Part shown: one piece after another, positions 1 to 7,269 of the stretch | How the letters are laid out: each line of letters starts with the position of its first letter | Position numbering within the stretch: position 1 is the first letter of the stretch | Origin: Aporhodopirellula rubra | Lineage (GTDB): Bacteria; Planctomycetota; Planctomycetia; Pirellulales; Pirellulaceae | Assembly: GCF_014192335.1 (NCBI RefSeq) | Contig: NZ_JACHXU010000017.1 | Location: 1 to 64,000, forward strand | Reading direction: 5' to 3' | DNA: 64,000 bases | Notes under the pieces: model-generated | What the model saw: the letters and a program-made list of their open reading frames with translations, nothing else | Database searches by the model: none | Told to the model about the DNA's origin: nothing | Position numbers and translations under genes: made by a program

Positions 1-37
1 AAACAACCTTGCCAGCCCAGTTAGCTTCTGGCAATGA

Positions 38-61
38 GCGTCAAAAATGATTTTTTGACGC
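38..61. other. Perfect 10-bp hairpin beyond the end of cassette-4 gene
   Basis: GCGTCAAAAA at 38-47 is complementary to TTTTTGACGC at 52-61 with a 4-base loop. It lies just past the stop of the minus-strand gene ending at 109. It could be a terminator or part of an unresolved attC. There is no extra T tract after the stem, so a terminator role is not certain. Confidence 0.4.
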
Positions 62-108
62 CATCTATAAATTGCGTTTCGGGTTTGAGTTCACGCCTTT
101 GCGTTTGC

Positions 109-771
109 TTACGCGGCAAACTTCTGAAGGAATGATATAAGATCATGGCGAAAGCGTCCAACATCGTCCTTTTGTAAGTCCGGGTTGTTGTGGGCTGCGT
201 CGTTGCCAATTGCCGCCATTGAGTCGACGTGCTTCATCGTGATTTTATCGTAGACTTTAGCTTTGTATAGTTCTGTGTTGTAGTCTGCGATTGTCGGACG
301 TTTCTTGGTGGGAAGGCAACCTCCACGATCACACATTTGAAGCAGGCGTTCTTCCAGTACGGCGCGTAGGATAACGCCGGAAGCGAGGACATATCCTTGG
401 CCGAAGAGATACTCCGCCTGTTCGACCAAATCGGAAAACGCTTCAGCGAAAACCAAATCTTCGAAGCGTACCAACAAGTCATTGTCGAGCGCTTCGTCAA
501 TCGCTTTGAGCGTCCCCTGCATTCCAATGGCGGTCTCGATATTGTTGGGCGAGTCGCGAGCAAGAACTTCGCGCCATGGATCGGCGAGGTCACCCATCAG
601 CTCAACGAGGAGTGCACACGAAGCACGCCATTTCTTGAATTGGGCCAAATCCACAAATCGTGGCGCACCACCAACCCAGTTGCCACTTTGTTTCCACTCG
701 GTGCCAAGTACGCGGTCACCCTCGTCGATCAAGTTTCTAACTAGGTCGTGAATCCGTTCTCTAGCTGACAT
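109..771 (-). CDS. DUF4145/HEPN-like protein, integron cassette 4 cargo
   Basis: 220-residue soluble protein with an ATG start 35 bp inside the cassette boundary at 806. The C-terminal half has the pattern of DUF4145 and related HEPN-type helical domains: an LRAVLEERL helix, a spacer, then IGNDAAHNN and a final helix. Proteins of that family often occur in defence or restriction loci, sometimes as RNases, but the RxxxxH motif of active HEPN RNases is not evident here, so no enzymatic role is claimed. The N-terminal half is unrecognised. Orientation matches the other cassettes. No promoter of its own is evident. Confidence 0.6.
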   Translation of the reverse strand: MSARERIHDLVRNLIDEGDRVLGTEWKQSGNWVGGAPRFVDLAQFKKWRASCALLVELMGDLADPWREVLARDSPNNIETAIGMQGTLKAIDEALDNDLLVRFEDLVFAEAFSDLVEQAEYLFGQGYVLASGVILRAVLEERLLQMCDRGGCLPTKKRPTIADYNTELYKAKVYDKITMKHVDSMAAIGNDAAHNNPDLQKDDVGRFRHDLISFLQKFAA

Positions 772-800
772 TCAATTATCGCGTTGAAGTTGTTTGAGGG

Positions 801-892
801 GCAGAACGTTAGTGTTAACCGGGGTCGCCCAACGTGGTCACCATGTGAAACGGCCCTATGCGACCTCCGGTTCAACACATGGTTCTGACTGC
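801..892 (-). other. attC site of cassette 3
   Basis: Imperfect inverted repeat of about 92 bp. Left arm GCAGAACGTT then GTTAACCGGGGTCGC (815-827) pairs with GCGACCTCCGGTTCAAC (860-875) and GTTCTGACTGC (882-892). Read on the minus strand, R'' (GCAGTCAGAAC) begins 2 bp past the stop of the cassette-3 gene and the crossover G^TT lies at 807/806. Spacing and two-arm layout fit attC sites. The core is GTTCTGC rather than GTTRRRY. Confidence 0.75.
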
Positions 893-1036
893 TGTCATTT
901 CGGCGCATTTAGAACGCGAATAATATAAAACGCGTCTCGGTCCTCCAGGATTTCGCTCAACCCGTTCTGTGGAAGTCGGTAAAGTGCCCGGCGCAACGGT
1001 AGGCATTCAATGTCAGATTGCGACTGTGCTGTAACC

Positions 1037-2325
1037 CCACGGCCAACGCGCACTTTAGGCACAATGCGGGAGCTAGGCTGACTTGCGCCGCTGTTTGATT
1101 TCGAGGATGATCAGTCGCTCATGTACTGAGCGACGCGATCCCTCATATCAAGTTATGGCTGTGACAAAAGCATTCGATGATGTTGATTCTATCTTACAAG
1201 AATTTGGTGATCTTGATGATCCAAGATCGACCATCAATCGCCACCATTTACTCGGTGACTTGATTGTCATTTCTATCATGGCTGTGATCGCTGGGGCTGA
1301 TGGCCCTCTGGCGATCGGAACGTGGGCTGAGAACAACGAGGAGTGGCTCAAAGAGCGTTTGGAACTACCAAATGGCATTCCTTCTCATGATACGATCGGT
1401 CGACTCCTCGCTGCATTGAGCCCAGCGGCGTTTCAGTCTTGTTTTGAATCTTGGATCGCAAGCGTGACGATTGCTGAAGATGTCGAAGACCTCAATCAAA
1501 TCGCGATCGACGGCAAGGTGCTCAGGCGGAGCCATGATCGGCGTAAAGGACTCGGGCCGCTGTGGCTGGTGAGTGCGTGGTCAGTGGATCGCGGTATCAG
1601 CCTGGGCCAACTCGCGACGGACGAGAAATCAAACGAAATCACTGCGATTCCCGAGCTTTTGGCGAACATTGAAATCAAGGATGCTGTGATCACGATCGAT
1701 GCTGCTGGCTGCCAACGTAAGATTGCAAAGACGATTGTCGACGGCAAAGGCGACTACGTGCTTTCGCTCAAAGGCAACCAAGGCACGATCCACTGCGCGG
1801 TGGCAACGTACGTTGAAGAACAAATGGAAAATGATTTCGCCAGCGTCAAAGTACAGCGTTTCACTGAAACGTTGAAGGGACATGGCCGCAAGGATGAAAT
1901 CACGTACTATCAAATGCCGGTTCCCATGGATCTGGCAAACCGTGAAAAGTGGGCGGGACTCAAGACGATTGGCGTTGCAGTCAGGTATAGTAAGAGTGGC
2001 GGCACATGGTCGACTGAGGCTCGATACTACATCACCTCCATTGCCATGGGAGTCAAGCGCTTCGCTCGTTTCGTCCGAGGTCACTGGGCAATCGAAAGTA
2101 CGCTTCACTGGTGCCTGGACATGACGTTCCGAGAAGACGAATCTCGCGTCCGTGATCGCACCACAGCGAACAACCTCGCCTGGTTAAAACGCTTCGGATT
2201 GAGTCTTCTCAAGCAGCAAGATGACAAGCACAGCATTGCGATGCGTCGCCGAGTTGCCGGTTGGAACCTCGACTACTTAGCGCAAGTCCTTGGCATACCA
2301 AGAGCTTAGTGTGCGTTTGCCGTGG
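1037..2325 (+). mobile_element. Complete ISAs1-family insertion sequence
   Basis: 1289 bp. Terminal inverted repeats match at 15 of 17 positions: CCACGGCCAACGCGCAC at 1037-1053 and, read inward from the right, CCACGGCAAACGCACAC (2325-2309). It is flanked by CTGTAACC (1029-1036) and CTGTAATC (2326-2333), an 8-bp target duplication with one difference. This fits the 8-10 bp duplications known for ISAs1. It interrupts the cassette-3 gene and is oriented opposite to it. The transposase stop codon lies inside the right repeat. Confidence 0.85.
1155..2309 (+). CDS. ISAs1 family transposase
   Basis: 384 residues from the ATG at 1155, the usual size for this family. An upstream TTG at 1083 is possible but would add a non-family leader. 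The DDE-type catalytic core is visible: QIAIDGKVLRRS (first Asp), AVITIDAAGCQ (second Asp) and the HWAIESTLHWCLDMTFREDESR block carrying the Glu. The N-terminal H-repeat region has DPRSTINRHHLLGDL, typical of H-repeat/ISAs1 proteins. The frame is intact, so the element may still be active. It carries out cut-and-paste transposition of its own element. Confidence 0.92.
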   Translation: MAVTKAFDDVDSILQEFGDLDDPRSTINRHHLLGDLIVISIMAVIAGADGPLAIGTWAENNEEWLKERLELPNGIPSHDTIGRLLAALSPAAFQSCFESWIASVTIAEDVEDLNQIAIDGKVLRRSHDRRKGLGPLWLVSAWSVDRGISLGQLATDEKSNEITAIPELLANIEIKDAVITIDAAGCQRKIAKTIVDGKGDYVLSLKGNQGTIHCAVATYVEEQMENDFASVKVQRFTETLKGHGRKDEITYYQMPVPMDLANREKWAGLKTIGVAVRYSKSGGTWSTEARYYITSIAMGVKRFARFVRGHWAIESTLHWCLDMTFREDESRVRDRTTANNLAWLKRFGLSLLKQQDDKHSIAMRRRVAGWNLDYLAQVLGIPRA

Positions 2326-2688
2326 CTGTAATCCGCTCCCAGCCTGTATCGGGAGAGAGCGATCCGCTAAAGTACGCCGCGCGCCCCATTCTTGCGATCG
2401 CCTCACGAGCCTGCGCACGTGATGCATAGTCGGCAACCACAATGCGCAGTTGCTGAAATTCAATCTCTGACGCACAATCGGTTGTTCGAGCAACCGCGTC
2501 TTCAAGTTGTTCGATGCGGCATTTCAACTTCGCTATTGCTCGCTTAACTTCCGCAAGTTCGGCCAGAGCGTCATTCGGACGTTCCGTTGCCAATAGCGAC
2601 GTAGAGCAAGCAAGCGCAAATGAAAACGTGATAAATCGAAACATCGTGAATCCTTCCAATCGTGTAAAGCAAGAGTTAAGGTCTATCT

Positions 2689-2787
2689 GCAAGTCAGAAC
2701 GTCCAAAATCACCCGGTCGCGACGAGAGATTACCAATTGTCAAAACGCCCGACTTCGCGACTCGGGTGCATTTTTTTGTTCTGCTGC
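2689..2787 (-). other. attC site of cassette 2
   Basis: Imperfect inverted repeat. GTCAGAACGTCC followed by TCACCCGGTCGCGA (2709-2722) pairs with TCGCGACTCGGGTGCA (2755-2770) and GTTCTGCTGC (2778-2787). R'' on the minus strand, GCAGCAGAAC, starts 2 bp after the stop of the SUKH-like gene and is the exact complement of the first bases of cassette 2 (3376 downwards). Crossover at 2700/2699. Confidence 0.78.
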
Positions 2788-2789
2788 TT

Positions 2790-3359
2790 TCAGCACCAGT
2801 TTCGGTTGTCCGATGGCCTAAATTTGTTGAATAACGATTCGTATTCGTAACCGTCTTCGGCTACCAGCACGCAGTCCGTTGCGTGGACATTGTCGTGGAG
2901 AACCTTAATTGGATCATCAAGTGTTGGAATCGGCAACAATGCCAATATTCGTTCGCGAGCGTCTGGCAAATCGGCGAAGTCTTCGGCGTATTCTTTGTCC
3001 ATAAATGTTGCCGTTTTTCGCATCTCATCCAGTTGGCCGCCCGCAGAAAACTTGAGCAGGTCACGCCAGTAAGGAACGGCCATCAAGATCGCAAGCCATT
3101 CCGTTAGATTGGACGCAACCCTTCCGGCTTGTCCTTCAGATGTGCCGTGAAGTATCGGGAGAGATTCCGCCGCAGAACTTAATCCGCATGACAGAAATAC
3201 ACCGCCAGTTCCCTCACCAGCAATGACGGTGAATGGCTGGGCCTGCTTTAGTTGAATCCAGTCGGTGTCATCGTCCGCCCGGTCAAGCGAAAAGTCGAAC
3301 GGCCAATCAAGGTCTTCGACAACAGTTGCGTTTGATCTGATCTCAGCGAGCGTAATCAT
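2790..3359 (-). CDS. SUKH (SMI1/KNR4)-like protein, integron cassette 2 cargo
   Basis: 189 residues, ATG start only 16 bp from the cassette boundary, as expected for a compact cassette. The middle section, with FTVIAGEGTGGVFLSCG and then LPILHGTSEGQAGRVASNLTEWLAILMA, resembles the beta-rich core of SUKH-superfamily proteins, many of which are immunity proteins of contact-dependent or polymorphic toxins. The C-terminus is charged and helical with no recognised motif. No toxin is visible nearby, so it could be an orphan immunity protein. The family call is by general pattern, not by a diagnostic motif. Confidence 0.5.
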   Translation of the reverse strand: MITLAEIRSNATVVEDLDWPFDFSLDRADDDTDWIQLKQAQPFTVIAGEGTGGVFLSCGLSSAAESLPILHGTSEGQAGRVASNLTEWLAILMAVPYWRDLLKFSAGGQLDEMRKTATFMDKEYAEDFADLPDARERILALLPIPTLDDPIKVLHDNVHATDCVLVAEDGYEYESLFNKFRPSDNRNWC

Positions 3360-3366
3360 TCATCTT

Positions 3367-3465
3367 GCAGCAGAACGTCCGCCGTCACCGGGCGGCGAGA
3401 GTAAAACTAACCATCAGAAAACTCGCTGACGCCGCTCCGGTGCACGGCATGGTTACCCGCTGCTG
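3367..3465 (-). other. attC site of cassette 1
   Basis: Imperfect inverted repeat. Outer arms GCAGCAGAAC (3367-3376) and GTTACCCGCTGC (3452-3463); inner arms GCCGTCACCGGGCGGC (3381-3396) and GCCGCTCCGGTGCACGGC (3431-3448), which pair with two small bulges. The R'' sequence CGGGTAAC is the exact complement of GTTACCCG at the start of cassette 1 (4122-4115, minus strand). Crossover at 3376/3375. It sits between the stop of the 209-aa gene and the start of the SUKH-like gene. Confidence 0.8.
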
Positions 3466-3470
3466 TGAGT

Positions 3471-4100
3471 TCAAAGACGCAAATCGCCTTCAGTGTAGCT
3501 ATAGTCTTGGATGCATTTCGCGTGACCGAGGAGCGAGTCTCCGCGACACGTAAAGTCAGCGCAACTACTGGTCGCAATTACTTTGTTTCGGCACATCAGT
3601 ACGCTGACGCCGTGCTCTTCGTCCCAACCAACCGCGAAGTCGAGCGTGAAAAGCCCATGCCCGTCGAGTTCAGTATCGAAGAGCGAAATATCAGTCAGTG
3701 CTATCTGTTTCTGCAGCACCGATATGTCATCCCAGTTCTCTCGATTGCGTATCAATTCCCAGGTCGTGTTCGCATCTGACATGTACTGCAAGAAACTGTT
3801 GAAGTTCTCGTGGCAAGTCGGCCAGAGTTTGTTCGTTACGGCCCGCTCAATTGAGTTCACTCGTGAGGTTAGGTATTTCCAAGCGAGTTCCTGATGCCGT
3901 TGGTACCCGTTCTCCATCTGGTTGTGTGCGTAAACTTCGACGCGATTAACGCGGCGCGACCTCGAGTTCTTAGTCACAACTCCTCGTAGCGAGTCAAATT
4001 CGTAGATCAGCTGAGCATCGACAAACAGGGGTGCTTTCGTCTCCCAGACGATGCGATCATCCCAGCCATCAGCTTTGAAGTTGTCAAAGAAGGAGGTCAA
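3471..4100 (-). CDS. Hypothetical protein, first integron cassette cargo
   Basis: 209 residues, soluble, no signal peptide. The start appears to be TTG at 4100, 21 bp inside the cassette boundary. An ATG at 4113 is out of frame and soon hits a stop. The C-terminal part (LTDISLFDTELDGHGLFTL, then GWDEEHGVSVLMCRNKVI) is reminiscent of small immunity-like domains such as DUF6985/DUF2004, but no firm family can be given. As the cassette nearest to intI it should be the best expressed if an integron Pc promoter exists. Confidence 0.6.
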   Translation of the reverse strand: MTSFFDNFKADGWDDRIVWETKAPLFVDAQLIYEFDSLRGVVTKNSRSRRVNRVEVYAHNQMENGYQRHQELAWKYLTSRVNSIERAVTNKLWPTCHENFNSFLQYMSDANTTWELIRNRENWDDISVLQKQIALTDISLFDTELDGHGLFTLDFAVGWDEEHGVSVLMCRNKVIATSSCADFTCRGDSLLGHAKCIQDYSYTEGDLRL

Positions 4101-4114
4101 CGCAATCTCTCATT

Positions 4115-4122
4115 CGGGTAAC
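4115..4122 (-). other. attI x cassette-1 recombination junction
   Basis: CGGGTAAC on the plus strand reads G^TTACCCG on the minus strand, matching by complementarity the R'' arm of cassette 1's attC. This marks where the first cassette joins the integron platform. The platform side continues to the right toward intI. Confidence 0.65.
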
Positions 4123-4143
4123 TTGTTTCTTACCGGTCGGACC

Positions 4144-4287
4144 GGGTGAGAATAAGTGATTTGGGGGTGGTTTACTAGGTTCGGTGGTGAGAATAAGTCG
4201 GAGGCGGGTGACCTGTTCTCACGGGTTTGGGAAGTTTCCCTTGGGAAGGATCTTACTTGTTCTCACTTCCACAGGCTTATTCTCACC
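4144..4287. repeat. Repeated TTCTCAC motifs in the presumed attI region
   Basis: GTGAGAATAAG occurs at 4146-4156 and 4187-4197. Inverted counterparts are GTTCTCAC at 4215-4222 and 4259-4266 and CTTATTCTCACC at 4276-4287; a further GTTCTCAC is at 4552-4559. The outer pair can form a 12-bp stem (4186-4197 with 4276-4287). Known attI sites hold extra integrase-binding direct repeats, and GTTCTCAC is close to the cassette core GTTCTG(A)C. An integrase-binding role is an inference. The rest of 4123-4718 shows no convincing gene. Confidence 0.45.
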
Positions 4288-4718
4288 TCCTCATGTGCGG
4301 ACTTCGTCCGCATGGGTGACATGCTTTTCAGCTTCGTGTTGCCCCCTAAGTGTCCTCCCCGCATTATGAGGGATTTTGGCTGACCGGTGGGCGGTTGGCA
4401 AGCATTTTTAGCGTCAGTGGACAGGCGTGCGGTGAAAACTTGTCCGCTCTTTTGAGGGCAGATGGGTAGACTGTCCGGGCTGGCGAAGGTGGGTCGGAAT
4501 GGCCCCGCGTATCGGCAGCAGTGTTTGAGTATGGAAGTGCTCTCCGTGATCGTTCTCACTTAGCGATTGTGCCTGCCAAGCGATGGTTGCTGCCGCGTGA
4601 TGGTTCGCATTTAGCGGTCACGGTATTTCGCAGGTGGCTTTTCCCAGCGATGTCATTTGGCGATTTTCGATTTCGTTCTGCTGGCGAACCGTGAGTCTGG
4701 TGTCGAGGGACTTTTACG

Positions 4719-6074
4719 ATGGCCAACTATTGCAAATCTTCAAGCGGCGAACAGGGACTGAAGTGGGCCCGAATTTGGTTCAAGCAGTTTTGTCTGTTTC
4801 ACCGTCGGCCGGTCGACCCCGCGAAAGAGTTTACTGCCGAGGAGGTGATCGCTTTCTTGCGTTCGAAGCGGGATGCGGGCGTGCCGGCATGGAAGCGGAT
4901 GAAGGTTATCGAGGGGCTGATCGTATTTCGCGAATCGGTCCAGCATCGTGATCCGGCGGACCTGTTGCCGCTGCGTGAGACGATGCGAGGAATCGTTTCG
5001 ATCGAACGCGCGAAGTCGGAGGGCTATGACACGATTGATGATGTGGTCGGCAAGATTGACCCGAAGGAACCGGATGCGATTCAGGAGTTTCGGCGTGCGC
5101 TGCGTCGGGGCGGAATGGCGTTGAGGACGGAGCGAACTTATGTGGGCAAGTTGAAGAACTTCATGGCCGATCGCGGATTGACTTGCTTGGCGGATTTCGA
5201 GCGAATCGGGGCGGCCGACGTAGAGGCTCACCTGACGGACCTGGCGGTCGATGGCAACGTGGCGCCGTCGACGCAGAACGTTTCGTTTCATTCGCTGCTG
5301 AAGTTCTTCACGTTGGTGCTCAAGCGTGAGATGGGGAAGATCGAGGCGATCCGTGCGACGAAGAAACCGATGACGCCGACGGTGTTGGGGCCGAAGGAGA
5401 TCGCGGGCGTTTTCGAGGGGCTCAGTGGGGTGCATCTGACGATCGCGAAGTTGTTGTATGGATGCGGGATGCGGATCAGTGAGGCGATCCGTTTGCGGGT
5501 GAAGGATATCGATTTCGCGAACAAGCAGATTGAGATCCGGCAATCCAAGGGCGGCAAGAGTCGCTTGGTACCCATGCCGGATGATTTGACCGAGCCGCTG
5601 CGACGTTTTGTGAATAGCCGTGCGGCGCAGCATGACCAGGATTTGGCGGACGGGACGGCGTCGGTGTGGTTGCCGTATGCGTTGGATCGGAAGTACCCGA
5701 AAGCTCACCGGGAGCTGAAGTGGCAGTATTTGTTTGCGTCGCACCGGTTGTCGCGTGACCCGAAGACGGGGAGGCGGCATCGTCATCATTTGCACATGGA
5801 TACGTTTCCGAAGCATCTGCGCCGGGCGGTGGAGTCGGCGGGGGTGTTGAAGCATGTGACGAGCCACACGTTTCGTCATTGCTATGCGACGCATCTGTTA
5901 TGGAACGGGACGGACATTCGGCAGATTCAACAGTTGCTCGGTCACAGTGATGTGAAGACGACGGAGATTTACACGCATGTGCGGAATCCGAACGAGACGA
6001 AGGTGGTTAGTCCGCTGGATCGGTTGGTTCGTGAGCGGGAAGAGGAAGCAGTTAGGCGGGCTTCGGCTTCGTGA
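4719..6074 (+). CDS. intI: Integron integrase (IntI-type tyrosine recombinase) with N-terminal extension
   Basis: 451 residues, about 110 more than class 1 IntI. The C-terminal catalytic domain has Arg in GCGMRISE (near residue 251), Lys in SKGGKSR, HTFRH (about 383-387), LLGHSDVKTTEIYTHV with the second His and the nucleophilic Tyr near 418. The IntI-specific extra helix region is present between the Lys patch and the HxxR box: LKWQYLFASHRLS, then RRHRHHLH (about 333-360). This separates IntI from XerC/XerD. The core-binding domain is near 120-210. The first about 115 residues form an additional helical domain absent from classical IntI. It recombines attC with attI sites, and divergent orientation from the cassettes fits. 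Confidence 0.93.
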   Translation: MANYCKSSSGEQGLKWARIWFKQFCLFHRRPVDPAKEFTAEEVIAFLRSKRDAGVPAWKRMKVIEGLIVFRESVQHRDPADLLPLRETMRGIVSIERAKSEGYDTIDDVVGKIDPKEPDAIQEFRRALRRGGMALRTERTYVGKLKNFMADRGLTCLADFERIGAADVEAHLTDLAVDGNVAPSTQNVSFHSLLKFFTLVLKREMGKIEAIRATKKPMTPTVLGPKEIAGVFEGLSGVHLTIAKLLYGCGMRISEAIRLRVKDIDFANKQIEIRQSKGGKSRLVPMPDDLTEPLRRFVNSRAAQHDQDLADGTASVWLPYALDRKYPKAHRELKWQYLFASHRLSRDPKTGRRHRHHLHMDTFPKHLRRAVESAGVLKHVTSHTFRHCYATHLLWNGTDIRQIQQLLGHSDVKTTEIYTHVRNPNETKVVSPLDRLVREREEEAVRRASAS

Positions 6075-6244
6075 CGGCACCGTGTTTGGTTTCGACCGAT
6101 AGGTGAGCTGGCAGGGTCGCACGTCATCTTTGTGTGATCCGGAGTGAATGCCCGGCGATGCTGGACACCGAATCGCCAAACAGTACTGTCAAAAGATGCC
6201 GCCAACCAAACGCGGCCGGCCGGGGGCGAGGTTGCTAGGGCGAT

Positions 6245-6278
6245 TTCTTTGTCCGAAGAGATTCTTTGTCCGAAGAGA
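6245..6278. repeat. 17-bp tandem repeat, two copies
   Basis: TTCTTTGTCCGAAGAGA is present at 6245-6261 and again at 6262-6278. Together with the hairpin that follows it lies between intI and the intI remnant. No function is evident. Confidence 0.6.
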
Positions 6279-6291
6279 TAAGGTGCCGACG

Positions 6292-6338
6292 AAAAGGTGG
6301 CCGGTACCGCTGCGGCTTTTCGGTACCGCACACCTTTT
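6292..6338 (+). terminator. Long hairpin downstream of intI, possible terminator
   Basis: AAAAGGTG and CCGGTACCG (6292-6309) face CGGTACCG and CACCTTTT (6321-6338) with a two-base bulge, followed by TTTCTC. It is about 220 bp after the integrase stop. It could terminate intI transcription or be a degenerate recombination site. Confidence 0.4.
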
Positions 6339-6354
6339 TCTCACGTCGTTTTCA

Positions 6355-6444
6355 AAAGCTGCGAGTGTCGAACAGAAATTGAAGTGGGCGTGGATTTGGT
6401 TCAAGCAGTTCAGTGCGGTCCATCGACTTGCGGCTGATCGAGGG
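6355..6444 (+). pseudogene. Remnant of a second integron integrase N-terminus
   Basis: The frame at 6355-6444 reads KAASVEQKLKWAWIWFKQF and then SAVHRLAADRG. This aligns with intI residues 6-35 (KSSSGEQGLKWARIWFKQF, then CLFHRRPVDP). DNA identity is also visible, for example AAGTGGGC.TGGATTTGGTTCAAGCAGTT-like stretches. The similarity ends abruptly at about 6444 and continues into low-complexity GT-rich DNA. This is a decayed partial duplicate of intI or the edge of a second integrase. The frame has no start or catalytic domain. Confidence 0.7.
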
Positions 6445-6468
6445 TTTGAGGCTTGGGGTGCTTGGAGT

Positions 6469-6767
6469 TGTGTCGGCCCGCTGGGCCTGGGGGTTTTTCT
6501 GTTGGGAGTATCCGGTGGCTGACGCCACCGGCAATGGTTGTGTCGGCCCGTTGGGCCTGGGGGGGCTGGTATTGGGGGCGGTTGGTTGGAGTTTGATTCT
6601 TGGTCTTAATCTTTCTCTTAATCTTGATCTTTGGTTTTGGGGTGGTGTGTGGTTGGGGGTGAGGTGCTGGTTTGTTTTGTGGGGTGGGCAGAAGTTAGGT
6701 TGCGCTGGGCTGAGCCTGCCGGTGGCTTGATGGCTGTGGGTGGCTGACCGAGGTCCTCGGTCAGCTA
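6469..6767. repeat. GT-rich spacer with direct repeats and REP-like hairpins
   Basis: TGTGTCGGCCCGYTGGGCCTGGGG occurs (in parts) at 6469-6492 and 6539-6562. A perfect 8-bp stem CCGGTGGC/GCCACCGG is at 6512-6531 with loop TGAC. The 23-bp palindrome GCTGACCGAGG-T-CCTCGGTCAGC is at 6743-6765, ending two bases before the group II intron. No credible gene is present here. Such short GC-rich palindromes resemble dispersed REP-like elements. Confidence 0.6.
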
Positions 6768-7269
6768 GTGCGCCTGCAAAGGCGATTGAATAGTCAGGTG
6801 CAAGTCCTGATCGGGGAGATCGTTACCGCCTCGTAGCTGATGGTAACTGCGTTTTCAACAGAAAGGGTGGAGAGCAACCAAAAGCGAATGAGCAGTCCGT
6901 AACTGTATTGTGAACTCGATTCGGCCAAGCCTGTCGGGGAGCCTCCTAGCAATGAGCGAACCCTTGACTGCACGCAATCGGCCCAGCGATGACCGATCCA
7001 GGTCAGCCCGACGACTGTGCGGGCGGTCGGTGCAGCAGCCACGACGATGAATGAACTCGGTAACGTGAGAAATCGAGCGTGGTGAAATGGCGATGCGGTG
7101 GTTGGAGACGGAATGTTCGGAAGTTCAATCGAGAGAAGCAGGGAGATCTCGGCGAGCAGCAGACCGCTGAAGCTCAGCCGAGAAGTCAGAGCCTCCATAG
7201 TAGTGTCGACCACCGGGAACCAAACCCGGTGCGAGCGAAGGGAGGCAGGGAAGTGGATACGAGAAGACC

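Larger units (their letters stand above)
895..2644 (-). pseudogene. Secreted parvulin-like protein split by ISAs1 insertion (cassette 3 cargo)
   Basis: The N-terminal part is 2644-2326 and the C-terminal part 1028-895. Removing the IS and one 8-bp target copy joins ...GWERITA to QSQSDIECLP... in frame and gives 150 codons ending in TGA. The start chosen is the ATG at 2644, giving a signal peptide (MFRFITFSFALACSTSLLA) and then a short coiled-coil helix (residues 26-55). The C-terminal half, including ALYRLPQNGLSEI and DAFYIIRVL, resembles the end of parvulin-type peptidyl-prolyl isomerase domains of planctomycete proteins, but it is degenerate and activity is unproven. The interrupted N-terminal frame now reads into the IS inverted repeat and stops after NAH (2306). 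Confidence 0.75.
1..6074 (-). mobile_element. Chromosomal integron: integrase plus cassette array (left end outside window)
   Basis: A tyrosine recombinase of the integron type on the plus strand is followed leftwards by four short genes, all on the minus strand, separated by imperfect inverted repeats with AAC/GTT ends. Cassette boundaries read from the cores: cassette 1 3376-4121, cassette 2 2700-3375, cassette 3 807-2699 (with an IS inside), cassette 4 from 806 leftwards. Each cassette's R'' arm is complementary to its own first bases: CGGGTAAC with GTTACCCG, GCAGCAGAAC with GTTCTGCTGC, GCAGTCAGAAC with GTTCTGACTTGC (one bulge). This is what a circularised cassette needs to fold. The classical core consensus GTTRRRY is not kept beyond GTT. 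The attC of cassette 4 was not resolved, so the array probably continues to the left. Confidence 0.82.

Noticed and set aside
10..108. attC site of cassette 4
   Set aside because: A site is expected just left of the gene stop at 109, but no arms complementary to cassette 4's first bases (GTTCTGCCCC) were found; the hairpin at 38-61 does not fit the two-arm layout.
1083..1154. Upstream TTG start for the transposase
   Set aside because: The extra 24 residues do not match ISAs1 transposases; the ATG at 1155 gives the usual length.
4263..4559. Minus-strand 98-codon frame in the attI region
   Set aside because: No motif and no attC after it; it contains the repeated GTTCTCAC motifs in coding sense by chance, so it was not called as a cassette gene.
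4740..5894. Long minus-strand open frame (384 codons) opposite intI
   Set aside because: Arg/His/Pro-rich composition of an antisense shadow; the plus-strand frame has all integrase motifs.
6292..6338. Hairpin considered as an attC site
   Set aside because: It lacks GTT/AAC ends and the two-arm spacing, so it was listed as a possible terminator.
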